Positions 11,375 through 21,052 are shown, counted from the first letter of the stretch. The stretch: DNA of 64,000 nt from an uncultured Opitutia bacterium (GCA_937136395.1 CAKZOI010000083.1:1-64000); one strand, 5' to 3'. The notes: generated by a model not told the origin, from the letters alone. Program-made: numbers and translations.

Positions 11375-14300
11375 CTACTTTAATTCGCCACTGATCTCGA
11401 CCTGGCGGAATTCAGCCTTGTCGTCAAACGTGCCGAAACCGACTCGACCTGCTGGATACGTCGTGTCTGTCGCGGTCATAAATGGAGTGACCATATCGTC
11501 TACGTAGATCGCAATCGCGCCAGTCGCATCGTGACTGACTCGAAGTGTGTGCCAGTTGTTCGTGGTGAGAATCGTAGGTGGTAGGGACGGTGATTGAATC
11601 ACGCTGCGTGTGTCTCCATCGACTCGTAGGATAATGTTATGAGTCGCGTTGTCCGCGTCATTACTAATATGCGCGTAATAAAAATGGGTCTCATCAACAT
11701 AGCCGAAAATGAGGACGATGTCGCGTCCAACTACACTTGGTAATTCCAGTGAGCGCGCTTCGACCGTGAGGTCAACATTGCGCCAGTTGCCAGGTGCTAG
11801 GGTGTAGCCCTCGGGGCGTCGCACCATTCCGCTGACTTGCCCAGGTGTGTCGGTGAGCGAATAGAGATTTGTCGAGAGTGCCCATGTGGCACCGGGCGTC
11901 GCATACATGCCTTCTGGTAAAGTGGCATCGGCGAAATCAGTGGACCAGTTTGCCGGTGTGAAAGCTCGCGGTGATAGTGTTAACGCTTGGAAGAATTTCT
12001 TCGAGCTGTCCATTGAGTCTTCTACTGAGAATGTGGTGCCGCTTCCTTCGACGACATCTCCGAGTGGCGTCCATATAGCTAAGTCTTCGGACTCGAATAC
12101 TTGAAAAGAGCGATTCTCCACTGTGTCGACAGTAAGCGTCGCCTGCTGAGGGAGCACTTGGAGTGAGATTGGCGCGGCTTCAAGGGCAAGCGGATCGCTT
12201 AGGTTGACTCCTTTGAATGCGTAGATGTCGTCGATGCATAGAGAGGCATTTCCAAACTCGGAACTAGAACCCGTTGTTGCAATGCTGAGCAGGTGAGTGA
12301 TGGGTGCTTCGGCTTGACGTCTGGCGAAGATTACGTCGCTGATCGCGGTCGGTTGATCATAGACGCCCCCCTTGATATATGCCTGCCATGTTTGCCCCGC
12401 AGAGGCAAACCCCCGGTTGTCGGCGACCATCCAAACTTTATACCAAGTGTCCGTAGCCAGAGGAGCGATGGGGCTTCCGTTGTTCGCTGCATCGATAAAT
12501 CCATTGGTGCCTGCGGGACCATCATAGAGATCGAGGTCGGTGCCGCTGGTGAGGCGTATTTGCGGCTCAAAATCACCTTCTGTGTAAGTTGCCGGATCTG
12601 CTGGATCTAAGGCACTCACACCATAACTGTGCCGGAGATTTGTAGCGCTTGTCTTGAAGCGGAAGAAGGTGGTGATGGTTTCACCGACCTGCGTGGTGAA
12701 GGGAAGTTCACGCGCGGCGATAGCGTTGGTACTCGGAGAGGCGTCGACAGAGGCGGCACGTTGGAGATAGTGATTTCCATCGGCTTCAACAGCCACGATA
12801 TTGGATTGCGAGCTCGCATTGGCGAGATCCCATGCATCGAGGGGTGAAGGTTGTTCAAAATCATCTACCAGCTGCCAGTCTGACTTTGCTGGAGGAAGGA
12901 TGTTGGCATGACCGATATCTACATGCAGGTCATCAAAATAGACCGCGGAAGTGCTTGAGGCGGGCGAGGCTGGATTCAAAATCCACATGAACGTGTGCAG
13001 TGCTGCGGCGTCACCATTACGCACTGCCACGGAATTGCGCACCAGTGTTGGCGCGGTGAAGGCGCCTCCTTGAACATACAGATCCCAATTGTTGTTTATG
13101 TTATCAATCTGGCACCAAATCGAATACCATGTATTTGCTTCGATCTCAAAACCCGGAGTAAAGCTGCCGCCCTCACGCACTGAAATAAACGGGGAGGGCG
13201 AGTTGTTGCCGAAGTATGAGCGCATCTGGACTTCGAAGTCCGCAAATTGATTTGGGTTCGTCACGTCGCTCAAGCCCCAGTTATAGTTGTGTAGAATGTC
13301 GGTTAGGTAGAGTCTGAAAAATAAAGTTCCGAAAGCGTTATCTGGGATTTCTGGCACAGGGACTGTGGCAATCAGCTGGTTCGATCCAACAGCTTGAATG
13401 CGTAGCACGCGATTTGCGGCTCCTTCTTGAGGGTCATCCACGACTTGAGCGGAAGTGGCGGATATGGAGGTCGAGATATTGTTCAACTCACCGCTCTCGA
13501 AGTTGTGAACGGTTGCCCAGTCGGATGCGGTTCCAATGGGTGGTTCATTGACTCCTGAATCTGGATCGTCCAGCACTCGGTAGATTGTGCCATTTTGCTT
13601 CGACAACATGTAGAGTTCGTCTGAATGATCGACACCAAAGCGTAAATCAGCACGTGTGCCACCCACCACGGACTTGAAGGTTGTGAGCGTGCCTGCGACT
13701 TTGATGCCTACGGTTTTCGGAGGTGCAGGTGTGCCCCCAGTTACCGTGGATCCTGGCAGCTCAAGTAATGATTCATCGACAGCGTAAAGTAGTCCACTTG
13801 TGATGTCTCCGAAAACGTATTTTCCATGAAACGATGGTATGGCGGCACCTCGATAAACATACCCTCCAACGACCGCGGCACCCCCACTACCGTGGTCGTA
13901 TTGCGATACTGGGTAACTGTAAGTTGCGGGCTCTGGGGGTGAATTTACTGGCCCTGTGTCTGGGCTCGGTAAGGGATAGACGTGTGCCTTATCTGTGTAG
14001 GTAAACAGAAAGGAACCTTCCCGCACGGGCCAACCGTAGTGGTGACCTTTTTTGACGAGCTCGATCTCTTCGATCGTTTGTTCTCCGATCACACCACAGA
14101 ACATTTTCCCTGTTCCTCCTGTATCCCATGAAATACGATGTGGGTTACGGAATCCATAAGCGTAAATTTCGCGGACAACTGGAAACCCATCGCCCGGCGT
14201 TGGGTCGCTCGCGCCAATGAATGGGTTGCTATTGGTTGCTCCCGAGGGGATGTAATAGTTGCCATTTGTTGACAGCGTAAAGTCAGTTCCAGAGTGCCCA

Positions 14301-15067
14301 TTGGCGAGGAGTGGCGTGATGCGAAAAATCGTTCCCAAGGGCGAATCGATCCGGCCCATGTTCTGCGGTAGATTCAAAACCATGGAGCCGCCGTCGCCGA
14401 CGCATAGAAACAAGGAGCCATAATTTTCGTCTCCAAGAGAGGCGTTCGGATCGAAGGCGATCTCTTGCTGTCCATGAAAATGGTAGGGGTAGGCAACCCG
14501 TAAGACTTCGCGCATTGTGAAATTTCCCGAAGAGGTCGTTAGACTATTGTCCGAAGGATTTGTCATCGTCCACTCCGTGAGGATGCTGACCTGAGATGTA
14601 GTCGGGCTGACTGGACCGATAAAGTCTGGAGTGCTGGCACTAGGCGATTCGGTGTGTGTCGTGTAGAATTTTCCGTAGCCAGGAGTGCCTGAAGAAAAGA
14701 ACTCGGGGTGAAATGCGAAAGAAGAAAATCCAGAGCCAAGACCAGGTGAATCGATGAAATTCGGAAAGTGATCCGACATGTCTAAAAACTCTGTGGCTGA
14801 GTTCGCACCCGTGCTAGCGATCACCCAGAACTTACCGCGTAGATCATTGCAAAAAAGACGAACCCCATCAGGGCAAGGTTTTACATGGTTGATTCGCGCG
14901 CGCGGTGCGGTGCTTTTACTCGCAGGTATGGTGAGCCATGGCTCGATCTCGATGTTGAGCCCTAATGGGATCGGCGACGGGAGTGGATTAGTCAGCTGTG
15001 CATGGGCACTCGTGCACAATGCAAAGGTGAAGAACGCGACGCATATTGTGTGTCGCTTAATCCGCAT
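11375..15067 (-). CDS. large secreted glucose/sorbosone dehydrogenase-like protein with LamG-like modules
   Basis: The 1230-residue protein has a clear signal peptide (MRIKRHTICVAFFTFALC-TSAHA). The ATG at 15067 places it at the N-terminus and is preferred over one 21 codons upstream. Residues about 30-490 form a six-bladed propeller of the glucose/sorbosone dehydrogenase (GSDH) type, with CVGDGGSMVLNLPQNMGRID, YAYGFRNPHRISWD, GEQTIEEIELVKKGHHYGWP and YRGAAIPSFHGKYVFGDI. Family members bind PQQ and oxidise sugars; I cannot confirm activity here. Two similar beta-sandwich segments follow (about 505-715 and 725-940, both with W(Y/V)xxW and a closing FDD/IDD strand), then a short linker and a third concanavalin-like domain to the C-terminus. 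The protein lacks a PEP-CTERM anchor and is probably periplasmic or secreted for polysaccharide work. The LysR gene upstream is in the same orientation. Confidence 0.85.
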   Translation of the reverse strand: MRIKRHTICVAFFTFALCTSAHAQLTNPLPSPIPLGLNIEIEPWLTIPASKSTAPRARINHVKPCPDGVRLFCNDLRGKFWVIASTGANSATEFLDMSDHFPNFIDSPGLGSGFSSFAFHPEFFSSGTPGYGKFYTTHTESPSASTPDFIGPVSPTTSQVSILTEWTMTNPSDNSLTTSSGNFTMREVLRVAYPYHFHGQQEIAFDPNASLGDENYGSLFLCVGDGGSMVLNLPQNMGRIDSPLGTIFRITPLLANGHSGTDFTLSTNGNYYIPSGATNSNPFIGASDPTPGDGFPVVREIYAYGFRNPHRISWDTGGTGKMFCGVIGEQTIEEIELVKKGHHYGWPVREGSFLFTYTDKAHVYPLPSPDTGPVNSPPEPATYSYPVSQYDHGSGGAAVVGGYVYRGAAIPSFHGKYVFGDITSGLLYAVDESLLELPGSTVTGGTPAPPKTVGIKVAGTLTTFKSVVGGTRADLRFGVDHSDELYMLSKQNGTIYRVLDDPDSGVNEPPIGTASDWATVHNFESGELNNISTSISATSAQVVDDPQEGAANRVLRIQAVGSNQLIATVPVPEIPDNAFGTLFFRLYLTDILHNYNWGLSDVTNPNQFADFEVQMRSYFGNNSPSPFISVREGGSFTPGFEIEANTWYSIWCQIDNINNNWDLYVQGGAFTAPTLVRNSVAVRNGDAAALHTFMWILNPASPASSTSAVYFDDLHVDIGHANILPPAKSDWQLVDDFEQPSPLDAWDLANASSQSNIVAVEADGNHYLQRAASVDASPSTNAIAARELPFTTQVGETITTFFRFKTSATNLRHSYGVSALDPADPATYTEGDFEPQIRLTSGTDLDLYDGPAGTNGFIDAANNGSPIAPLATDTWYKVWMVADNRGFASAGQTWQAYIKGGVYDQPTAISDVIFARRQAEAPITHLLSIATTGSSSEFGNASLCIDDIYAFKGVNLSDPLALEAAPISLQVLPQQATLTVDTVENRSFQVFESEDLAIWTPLGDVVEGSGTTFSVEDSMDSSKKFFQALTLSPRAFTPANWSTDFADATLPEGMYATPGATWALSTNLYSLTDTPGQVSGMVRRPEGYTLAPGNWRNVDLTVEARSLELPSVVGRDIVLIFGYVDETHFYYAHISNDADNATHNIILRVDGDTRSVIQSPSLPPTILTTNNWHTLRVSHDATGAIAIYVDDMVTPFMTATDTTYPAGRVGFGTFDDKAEFRQVEISGELK

Positions 15068-15262
15068 ACTCTTGGCATGGCGCAACAAATGATGTAGCGA
15101 GAGGATGGGGGTAGGGAGGGGCATAGCCATGAGTGCAAGAATGCATTTAAGTTTAGGGGAGAGTCAACCTATGTTGAGCACTGCATTTTACAATCTCGAA
15201 AAGCCTCAGGGTCGTTCTATGGCTGTGATCAAATGTGTTTAGATACACGCCTTCAAGGATTG

Positions 15263-16189
15263 CTACTTCCGTTCTCTCATCTTCTGATTTGCCTTAGTGA
15301 GGGCTTCTTTGGCGGTGTCGATAATTTCGATGATTTGCGCGGGGAGTTTCTTTCGATGGGTAGTGATGGCATAGAAGCGCTCTTTTACACCGGGTATTTT
15401 TTCAATACGCAGCAGCTTGCGTTGTGCGAGCTCGAATTGGACACCAACTTCGGGGACAAGTGCTAGGCCAGCTCCTGAGAGGGCGAGCATTCGCAAGAGA
15501 CCGGCATCATCGACTTCAGCTTGAACAATCGGGCGGATATCAGAGCGAATCATTAAGGCATCGAAATCGATTCGCGCGGAGGTTTTGGAAGAGGGCAAAA
15601 AAATCGGGATTTCTTTGAGCCATTTCGGGAATTTGACCTTAGGTATTTTAAACGGTGGGCGTCCGACTAAATACACGGGCATCTCGCCGAGTAAGTGCGC
15701 ATCGAGGTGATCGGTATCGAGTTCGCTGAGAGGGAAGTTGGAGAGCACCAAGTCGAGCTGGTGCTTTTTGAGTTTATCCAGTAATTCGGATGATTCGTTT
15801 TCAATCACTTGGACTTTGGTCTCACCTGTCATGGCAAGCGGGCGAACAATTTCAAATTGCAGGACTTTGGAGAAGGAGGGCATGGTGCCGATGCGCACGG
15901 TTTGTGGACCGGGGCTATGATGGCTGGCAAACCAAGCACGAAGCTCGTTGCCAGTTTCGAAAATATCTTCTGCGTATTCAAGCGCGGTTTGTCCGGCTTC
16001 AGTCAATACGAGCTTACGCCCTTTGCGATCGAAGAGTTGAGTGCCAAGCGATTCCTCAAGGTCTTTAAGCTGTGAGCTCAAGGTCGATTGCGAAAGGCCC
16101 AGTGCTTCGGCAGCTTTATTGACGCCGCCTGCTCGCACGATCGTTCGAAAATAGAGCAAGTGGTGGTAGTTGAGCCAAGGTAGTTTCAT
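15263..16189 (-). CDS. LysR-family transcriptional regulator, NhaR-like
   Basis: The 308-residue protein begins with the NhaR-type signature LPWLNYHHLLYFRTIVRAGG and a winged helix (ALGLSQSTLSSQLKDLEESL, FDRKGRKLVLTEAG), followed by a two-lobe effector-binding domain (about 90-300). NhaR-like regulators answer Na+/pH or related envelope stresses in enterobacteria, but the real signal here is unknown. It lies upstream of, and parallel to, the GSDH-like gene (195 bp gap), and diverges from the candidate RNA gene at 16284. Those two are the natural targets to consider. Confidence 0.9.
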   Translation of the reverse strand: MKLPWLNYHHLLYFRTIVRAGGVNKAAEALGLSQSTLSSQLKDLEESLGTQLFDRKGRKLVLTEAGQTALEYAEDIFETGNELRAWFASHHSPGPQTVRIGTMPSFSKVLQFEIVRPLAMTGETKVQVIENESSELLDKLKKHQLDLVLSNFPLSELDTDHLDAHLLGEMPVYLVGRPPFKIPKVKFPKWLKEIPIFLPSSKTSARIDFDALMIRSDIRPIVQAEVDDAGLLRMLALSGAGLALVPEVGVQFELAQRKLLRIEKIPGVKERFYAITTHRKKLPAQIIEIIDTAKEALTKANQKMRERK

Positions 16190-16283
16190 ATATAGATTAA
16201 AGCGAATGATTACTTCTAAACTATCTATTATTCATATTTTTAGTTTTGTGGCAAACTGTGTGCATGAAAAATATTCTAACACA

Positions 16284-16506
16284 CAGTGAAGCGTTTCTCT
16301 TACAGAACAGCCCTCGGGGGAGCCGTTCTAAATGGAGACACTTCTCCAAACTTTACTCAACACGTGGCGTCGCTCAAGTGCGACCACTGCCTGCGGGTAG
16401 GCCGCGGCGAGAGCCTTCACATTAAAGGTCAGTGTTTTGTCCATCCACTGACGTATGTAAGCCAGCTTTGGTAGTTATGAGATGCCAATGCTGGCTTCTT
16501 TTTTTT
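16284..16506 (+). ncRNA. candidate structured non-coding RNA
   Basis: A gene-free gap with clear RNA-like structure. gtgaag (16286-16291) pairs with cttcac (16415-16420), and tctc (16296-16299) pairs with gaga (16409-16412). They enclose four hairpins: gaac..gttc (16305-16328), ggaga/tctcc (16334-16347), gtgg-tcgc/gcga-ccac (16364-16387) and gcct/aggc (16389-16402). A separate 7-bp hairpin gtcagtg/cactgac (16428-16452) and a strong intrinsic terminator (16459-16506) follow. A TATTCT hexamer at 16272-16277 could be its -10 box. Only the terminator and the local palindromes are seen directly; the gene call is inference. I could not match it to tmRNA, SRP RNA, RNase P RNA, 6S RNA or a cobalamin riboswitch. 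Confidence 0.5.
16459..16506 (+). terminator. intrinsic terminator of the candidate RNA
   Basis: aagccagc (16459-16466) pairs with gctggctt (16490-16497), extended inside by ttgg/ccaa after a mismatch, and followed by CTT and six T. It faces away from all annotated genes on the plus strand, which implies a plus-strand transcript upstream. Confidence 0.8.
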
Positions 16507-16524
16507 GCGTTCTCGATAAACGCT

Positions 16525-17592
16525 TTAAGACTTACTTTCTTCCGTATCTAGACCCATTGTTCTAGCGCGCTCTTGCCAGCGCTCTCTGGCGAGGACGCGC
16601 ATGTCGACGACGGCATCTGTCTCGTCGATGATTTCGATTCCGATCAGAGTTTCAACGAGATCTTCGAGAGTGACCAGGCCTTTTGCACCACCGTATTCGT
16701 CGAGTAATATGGCGATGTGCTGACGCTTTTGTAAAAAGTGATCAAAGAGCTCGGTAAGTATGATTGAGTCGCGCACGGTCATGATGTCACGGCGTATGCT
16801 TTGCAGCGAGTCCTCGCCATTACCTTTCGCGCAACTCATTAGCACATCGGCCCGTAGCACGAAGCCCGATATCTGATCTGTATCTCCTCGATACACTGGT
16901 AGACGTGAGAAAAGACGCTTGGATACTGTGTCGAGAGCTTCCTGGATGGTCATCGATTCTGGGAGCGATGCGATGACGGTGCGCGGCGTCATAATGTCTT
17001 GTGCACTCAGATTGCCGAGGCGAAATAAGTTTCTTAAAATTCGAGATTCGCTTTTAGGCATGTTGCCAGAAGACTCACCGATACGTGCCATTGAGATCAG
17101 TTCATCCCTGCTGAAGGCGTGTGCTTTTTTACCACGTGAGACCCATTGAGTGAGCTTTTCGGAGATCCAGACGATTGGGTATAGTGACCAGATTAGAAAT
17201 TGGACAAAGAGGGTCGTAGGACCGATCAGTTGTTTCCAGTAAACGGCACCCAGTGTTTTCGGGACGATCTCGGAGAGAAATAAAATCAGCAGGGTCATGA
17301 TGGCGGAAAAAAGACCGAACCATGCACTTCCAAAGACGACGGTTGCTTTGGCGCCAGATAGAATCGCTCCGACAGTATGTGCGATCGTATTTAAAGTAAG
17401 GATAGCTGCCAAAGAACGATCGACATTTTCAATTTTCAATCGGCGTAATCGCTCCGCATGCTTTGGACGTTTTGTCCGCATGCTCTCAACATATGAAGGC
17501 GTGACACTCAACAGTGCCGCTTCCGCAATCGAACAAAGAAAAGAAAAGCCAAGCGCCAAGAATATCGATCCGATCAGGATGATCACATCCAT
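16525..17592 (-). CDS. CNNM/CorC-type (DUF21 + CBS) membrane protein
   Basis: The 355-residue protein starts with a DUF21 transmembrane domain: FLALGFSFLCSIAEAALLSV, then two or three more spans ending near VQFLIWSLYPIVWI. Two CBS repeats follow in the cytoplasm (IMTPRTVIASLPESMTIQEA... and DIMTVRDSIILTEL...HIAILLDEYGGAKGLVTLEDL). Proteins of this family are linked to Mg2+/Co2+ efflux or resistance. The C-terminal CorC/HlyC transporter-associated domain is absent, so this is a short form. The ATG at 17592 (MDVIILIG) puts the first helix at the N-terminus. An ATG at 17664 would add 24 residues of no clear role. It faces the candidate RNA convergently. Confidence 0.88.
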   Translation of the reverse strand: MDVIILIGSIFLALGFSFLCSIAEAALLSVTPSYVESMRTKRPKHAERLRRLKIENVDRSLAAILTLNTIAHTVGAILSGAKATVVFGSAWFGLFSAIMTLLILFLSEIVPKTLGAVYWKQLIGPTTLFVQFLIWSLYPIVWISEKLTQWVSRGKKAHAFSRDELISMARIGESSGNMPKSESRILRNLFRLGNLSAQDIMTPRTVIASLPESMTIQEALDTVSKRLFSRLPVYRGDTDQISGFVLRADVLMSCAKGNGEDSLQSIRRDIMTVRDSIILTELFDHFLQKRQHIAILLDEYGGAKGLVTLEDLVETLIGIEIIDETDAVVDMRVLARERWQERARTMGLDTEESKS

Positions 17593-17894
17593 TTGTGTTG
17601 CTTCACGGCTAACTTCGATTGGACCTGCGGCAACGGCTATGGGCAAACATTCAATAAGGAGCATGTGCTGACTTTATCTGAGAATGAGAGAGCTGACAAG
17701 TGGGAACATTGGCTTGACTCGACTGAGTCTGTCGATGGTTAGGTCGACACTAGCAACACGATAAACTAAGCTTCTTTCGGGTAGTTGATTGAGGCTGCGG
17801 ATTTACGTGGATACTGTTCAGGCGTGAGTATTGTGATAAGGTAGGAAAGACAGTAAGAAACGTGAGCTGCTTTGTCGTTGCGGCGATTACACAA

Positions 17895-17923
17895 AAAAGC
17901 CGCCCCTCATAGGGACGGCTTTT
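17895..17923 (-). terminator. intrinsic terminator of sodA
   Basis: aaaagccg and cggctttt enclose ccct/aggg with one mismatch; a U-run follows on the minus strand. It is about 20 bp past the sodA stop. Confidence 0.8.
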
Positions 17924-17945
17924 GTTTGAAATCGTTTTTGAAAAC

Positions 17946-18572
17946 TTACGCTTTGGCAGCGTTGTAGTTTTCTTCCGCAGCGTTCCAGTCGACGACGTTC
18001 CAGAATGCTTCGATGTATTTTGGGCGAAGGTTCTGATACTTGAGGTAGTAAGCGTGCTCCCAAACATCGAGTCCGATGATAGGCTTGCCCTCAACTTCAG
18101 CCACACCAGTCATGCATGGGCAGTCTTGGTTTGGAGTGGATGTCACTGCGAGTGAACCGCAAGGCTTCACCACAAGCCATGCCCAACCAGAACCGAAGCG
18201 TGTCATGCCAGCTTTGGCAAAAGCTTCTTTAAGCGCGTCAAACCCGCCGAGCTCTGCGTCGATCGCTGCTGCAAGCTCACCTGTAGGTGCGCCGCCGCCA
18301 TTTGGGCTAAGGATCTTCCAGAAGAAGCTGTGGTTAGCGTGGCCACCACCGTTGTTGCGCACTGCGCCGCGCTTTTCAGCAGGGACGGCGTCAAGGTTGC
18401 CGATGATTTCGCATAGGCTCTTGTCTTCGAGGCCGGTGCCTTCGAGTGCTGCGTTCAAATTAGTGACGTAAGCATTGTGATGCTTGTCGTGGTGGATTTC
18501 CATTGTGCGAGCGTCGAAGTGTGGTTCGAGCGCATCGTTTGCGTATGGGAGTGCTGGTAGTTCGTGAGCCAT
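17946..18572 (-). CDS. sodA: superoxide dismutase, Mn-type
   Basis: Cytoplasmic superoxide dismutase (208 residues; no signal peptide). Metal ligands are visible as the His in [14 protein letters not shown], the His in [10 protein letters not shown], and Asp and His in [14 protein letters not shown]. The residues that separate Mn from Fe enzymes are Mn-like: Gly in the NNGGGHANH segment and Gln in TPNQDCP, rather than Gln and Ala at those places. The stretch NQDCPCMTG has two Cys where Ser-Pro-Leu is usual. It is a single gene with its own terminator. Confidence 0.95.
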   Translation of the reverse strand: MAHELPALPYANDALEPHFDARTMEIHHDKHHNAYVTNLNAALEGTGLEDKSLCEIIGNLDAVPAEKRGAVRNNGGGHANHSFFWKILSPNGGGAPTGELAAAIDAELGGFDALKEAFAKAGMTRFGSGWAWLVVKPCGSLAVTSTPNQDCPCMTGVAEVEGKPIIGLDVWEHAYYLKYQNLRPKYIEAFWNVVDWNAAEENYNAAKA

Positions 18573-18723
18573 ATGTATTATTGATTCTTTGTTTGTATGA
18601 AAAGGAGTAACGAAGATGAGACGCTAAATGAACCCTGTCAAACGAGGGTTGGGGAAATTAGCATGAATTTGATACTGTCGACCTATTTAGACACTTATGT
18701 CTATAGGAAGGGAGCTTTCTTCT

Positions 18724-19266
18724 TCAATTTATTGGAGTTTCGCCCTCATCCTTGAGCTGCTTCTTTGCTTTGTTGTCGTCGCGCTTTTTATCGAAGAAGG
18801 CTTTGAGGATCTGATGGTTCAGTTCTTCCATGACGCCGCTGACGGATTCGAACTTGTGGTTACTCTCGGGGAGGTTGCCGAGGTCGGTGGCGCCGCCGAC
18901 GCAGCCCATCTTGGGATCGGGGAGGCCGTAGTAGACTTTACCCATGCGTGCGATGACCATCGCGCCTGAACACATCGGACACGGTTCCTTGGTTACATAG
19001 AGCGCGCATTCGTTTAAGCGCCAGTCGCCGATGAAGCTGGCTGCCTGCGATATTGCCAAAATCTCAGCATGTGCGGTGGGGTCGTTGGTGGAGCGTGATT
19101 GGTTGTGGGCGGATGCGATAATGCGGCCTTGATACTCGATCACTGCGCCAATCGGCACTTCATCCTTTTTCCACGCTTCGATTGCCTCATTGTAGGCGTG
19201 CGTCATATAATAGTCGGCGTCGCGATTGAGTTCAGAAGGGAAGATTTTTTCGAATGGGCAGTTCAT
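18724..19266 (-). CDS. tadA: tRNA-specific adenosine deaminase
   Basis: TadA deaminates A34 to inosine in tRNA-Arg(ACG). The 180-residue protein has the zinc/catalytic motifs TAHAEI (His ligand and catalytic Glu) and PCPMCSGAM (two Cys ligands), plus [18 protein letters not shown] and the DPKMG loop. The C-terminus is a Lys-rich tail. The start at 19266 (MNCPFEKIF) is chosen because any longer reading runs into a heptanucleotide tandem repeat that encodes Pro-Tyr/His-Pro-Ile/Ser repeats. A guanine deaminase or related cytidine-deaminase-fold enzyme is less likely. Confidence 0.9.
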   Translation of the reverse strand: MNCPFEKIFPSELNRDADYYMTHAYNEAIEAWKKDEVPIGAVIEYQGRIIASAHNQSRSTNDPTAHAEILAISQAASFIGDWRLNECALYVTKEPCPMCSGAMVIARMGKVYYGLPDPKMGCVGGATDLGNLPESNHKFESVSGVMEELNHQILKAFFDKKRDDNKAKKQLKDEGETPIN

Positions 19267-19269
19267 GGT

Positions 19270-19419
<150 letters not shown>

Positions 19420-19596
19420 CCCCATGCTTCGTCTTCCAGGCTGCGCAGGACAGGTGCGGGACGTTGGATACGTGATGCGTGATTTGAGATGGGATACGGA
19501 TAATTATACTCGGATCTCGAATCCCGCAACGCGTATCTCAGTGCATACTTGACTTTATCAGCAGAGCCTGTTGTCTCGCCGCTTTCCTAATTATCT

Positions 19597-19878
19597 ATGG
19601 CAAAAGCAGAAAGCGAAGAATACGTCGAAGTTGAAGGCAAGATCGTAGCCGTCCTACCGGGCACTATGTTTCGGGTGGAACTTGAAAACAAACACCAAGT
19701 GCTCGCGCACATCTCTGGTAAGTTACGCAAGCACTTCATTAAGATCACCACCGGTGATACCGTAAAGATGGAGATGAGTCCCTACGACCTGAACAAGGCA
19801 CGTATCGTTTACCGCCTGCGTAATGCACATGTGAATCGTGGTGCACCGAAGCGTAGTTTCGGTCCTCGCCGTCGATAG
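19597..19878 (+). CDS. infA: translation initiation factor IF-1
   Basis: IF-1 occupies the ribosomal A site region of the 30S subunit during initiation. The OB-fold core is complete: [56 protein letters not shown]. At 93 residues it is about 20 longer than the usual 72. The extra C-terminal part ([18 protein letters not shown]) is strongly basic and likely contacts rRNA. The ATG has no Shine-Dalgarno. A strong terminator follows. Confidence 0.96.
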   Translation: MAKAESEEYVEVEGKIVAVLPGTMFRVELENKHQVLAHISGKLRKHFIKITTGDTVKMEMSPYDLNKARIVYRLRNAHVNRGAPKRSFGPRRR

Positions 19879-19891
19879 TTATTGGGGAAAT

Positions 19892-19922
19892 ACTGAGAAG
19901 CTAAAAGGCTGAAAAACTGAAA
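19892..19922. repeat. short imperfect tandem repeat (gctgaaaa words), second copy
   Basis: actgagaagctaaaaggct followed by gaaaaactgaaag uses the same words as the repeat at 7973-8005. It lies between the infA stop and its terminator. Confidence 0.55.
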
Positions 19923-19923
19923 G

Positions 19924-19947
19924 ACACCGTGAGTACGGTGTTTTTTT
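19924..19947 (+). terminator. intrinsic terminator of infA
   Basis: acaccg / cggtgt stem with loop TGAGTA and a run of seven T. Confidence 0.85.
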
Positions 19948-20040
19948 ATGCCTGCATATCGGGACAAATGCTTGCTTCCAGCTCATTTTCGGGTGTCTTG
20001 GAAGACTCCACTTTAAAACATCTACCAATTAGCAACCATT

Positions 20041-21000
20041 ATGAGTAAAGCATACCCATCCATTATCGATACTGTGGGCAATACCCCACTTGTTAGAGTC
20101 AACAACACAACTGCTGGCATCGATGCCGACATCTATGTGAAATGTGAATTCTTCAACCCGCTCGCGAGCGTGAAAGACCGTATTGGTAAGGCAATGATCG
20201 AAGCCGCAGAGCGCGACGGTAAGATCGGCGAGGGAAGCATTATCATTGAGCCGACTTCAGGTAACACCGGTATCGCGTTGGCATTCGTTTGTGCGGCAAA
20301 GGGCTACAAGTTAATCCTTACTATGCCTGAAACGATGTCGATGGAGCGCCGTGTATTGCTCCGTATGTTGGGTGCTGAGATCGTTCTGACTCCCGGGCCA
20401 AAGGGTATGCCGGGCGCAATCGCACGTGCCGGTGAGCTGGTCGAGGAATACGGCGAAAAGGCATTCATGCCACAACAGTTCGAAAACCCTGCAAATCCCG
20501 AAGTGCACCGCCAAACAACTGCGGAGGAAATCTGGAAAGCCACTGATGGCAAAATCGACGCGTTCGTTGCGGGCGTTGGCACGGGCGGAACGATCACTGG
20601 TGTTTCTGAAGTGATCAAATCACGCAAAGAGCTGCTGACGGTCGCTGTCGAGCCAGAAGCGAGCCCCGTTATTTCAGGTGGTCAGCCTGGTCCGCACAAG
20701 ATTCAAGGTATCGGCGCTGGATTCATCCCCAAGAATTGCAATACCGACATTATCGACGATGTGATCAAAGTCTCTAATGAAGATGCCTTTGCCACAGCTC
20801 AAGCACTTGCTGAGAAAGACGGCATCCTTTGCGGTATTTCAACGGGTGCCAATGTTTGGGCCGCGATGCAGCTTGCAAAGCGCCCAGAAATGGCTGGCAA
20901 GACAATCGTGACGGTTGCCTGCAGCTTTGGTGAGCGTTATCTCTCCACGCCACTCGCTGAAAAGGCACGCGAAGAGATGGCCGCCGCAACTGCTGGATAA
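20041..21000 (+). CDS. cysK: cysteine synthase (O-acetylserine sulfhydrylase)
   Basis: A PLP enzyme that makes L-cysteine from O-acetyl-L-serine and sulfide in the cytoplasm. At 319 residues it is standard. The PLP lysine lies in [10 protein letters not shown] (about residue 44). The substrate loop is [13 protein letters not shown], the phosphate-binding loop is [10 protein letters not shown], and the C-terminal [12 protein letters not shown] is as in CysK. It is a single gene between two terminators with no riboswitch seen upstream. CysM or a cystathionine beta-synthase core are alternatives, but length and motifs favour CysK. Confidence 0.96.
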   Translation: MSKAYPSIIDTVGNTPLVRVNNTTAGIDADIYVKCEFFNPLASVKDRIGKAMIEAAERDGKIGEGSIIIEPTSGNTGIALAFVCAAKGYKLILTMPETMSMERRVLLRMLGAEIVLTPGPKGMPGAIARAGELVEEYGEKAFMPQQFENPANPEVHRQTTAEEIWKATDGKIDAFVAGVGTGGTITGVSEVIKSRKELLTVAVEPEASPVISGGQPGPHKIQGIGAGFIPKNCNTDIIDDVIKVSNEDAFATAQALAEKDGILCGISTGANVWAAMQLAKRPEMAGKTIVTVACSFGERYLSTPLAEKAREEMAAATAG

Positions 21001-21020
21001 GCAAATCGTTCAATTTGCCA

Positions 21021-21052
21021 GAAGCCTCGGATCAGACTCCGAGGCTTCTTTG
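21021..21052 (+). terminator. intrinsic terminator of cysK
   Basis: A perfect 11-bp stem gaagcctcgga / tccgaggcttc with loop TCAGAC, followed by a short T-run. A second small palindrome (gcaaat...atttgc) lies just before it. Confidence 0.85.

Noticed and set aside
16284-16460. Cobalamin riboswitch or 6S RNA
   Set aside because: A CCACTG and a GGGTAGGC word recall the B12 box region, but the AGCCAGGAGACCTGCC box is absent and no gene lies downstream in sense; the fold is multi-branched, not the single long bulged rod of 6S RNA.
17750-18106. 118-codon minus frame covering the end of sodA
   Set aside because: Overlaps the sodA terminator and coding sequence in another frame; Ser/Thr-rich shadow.
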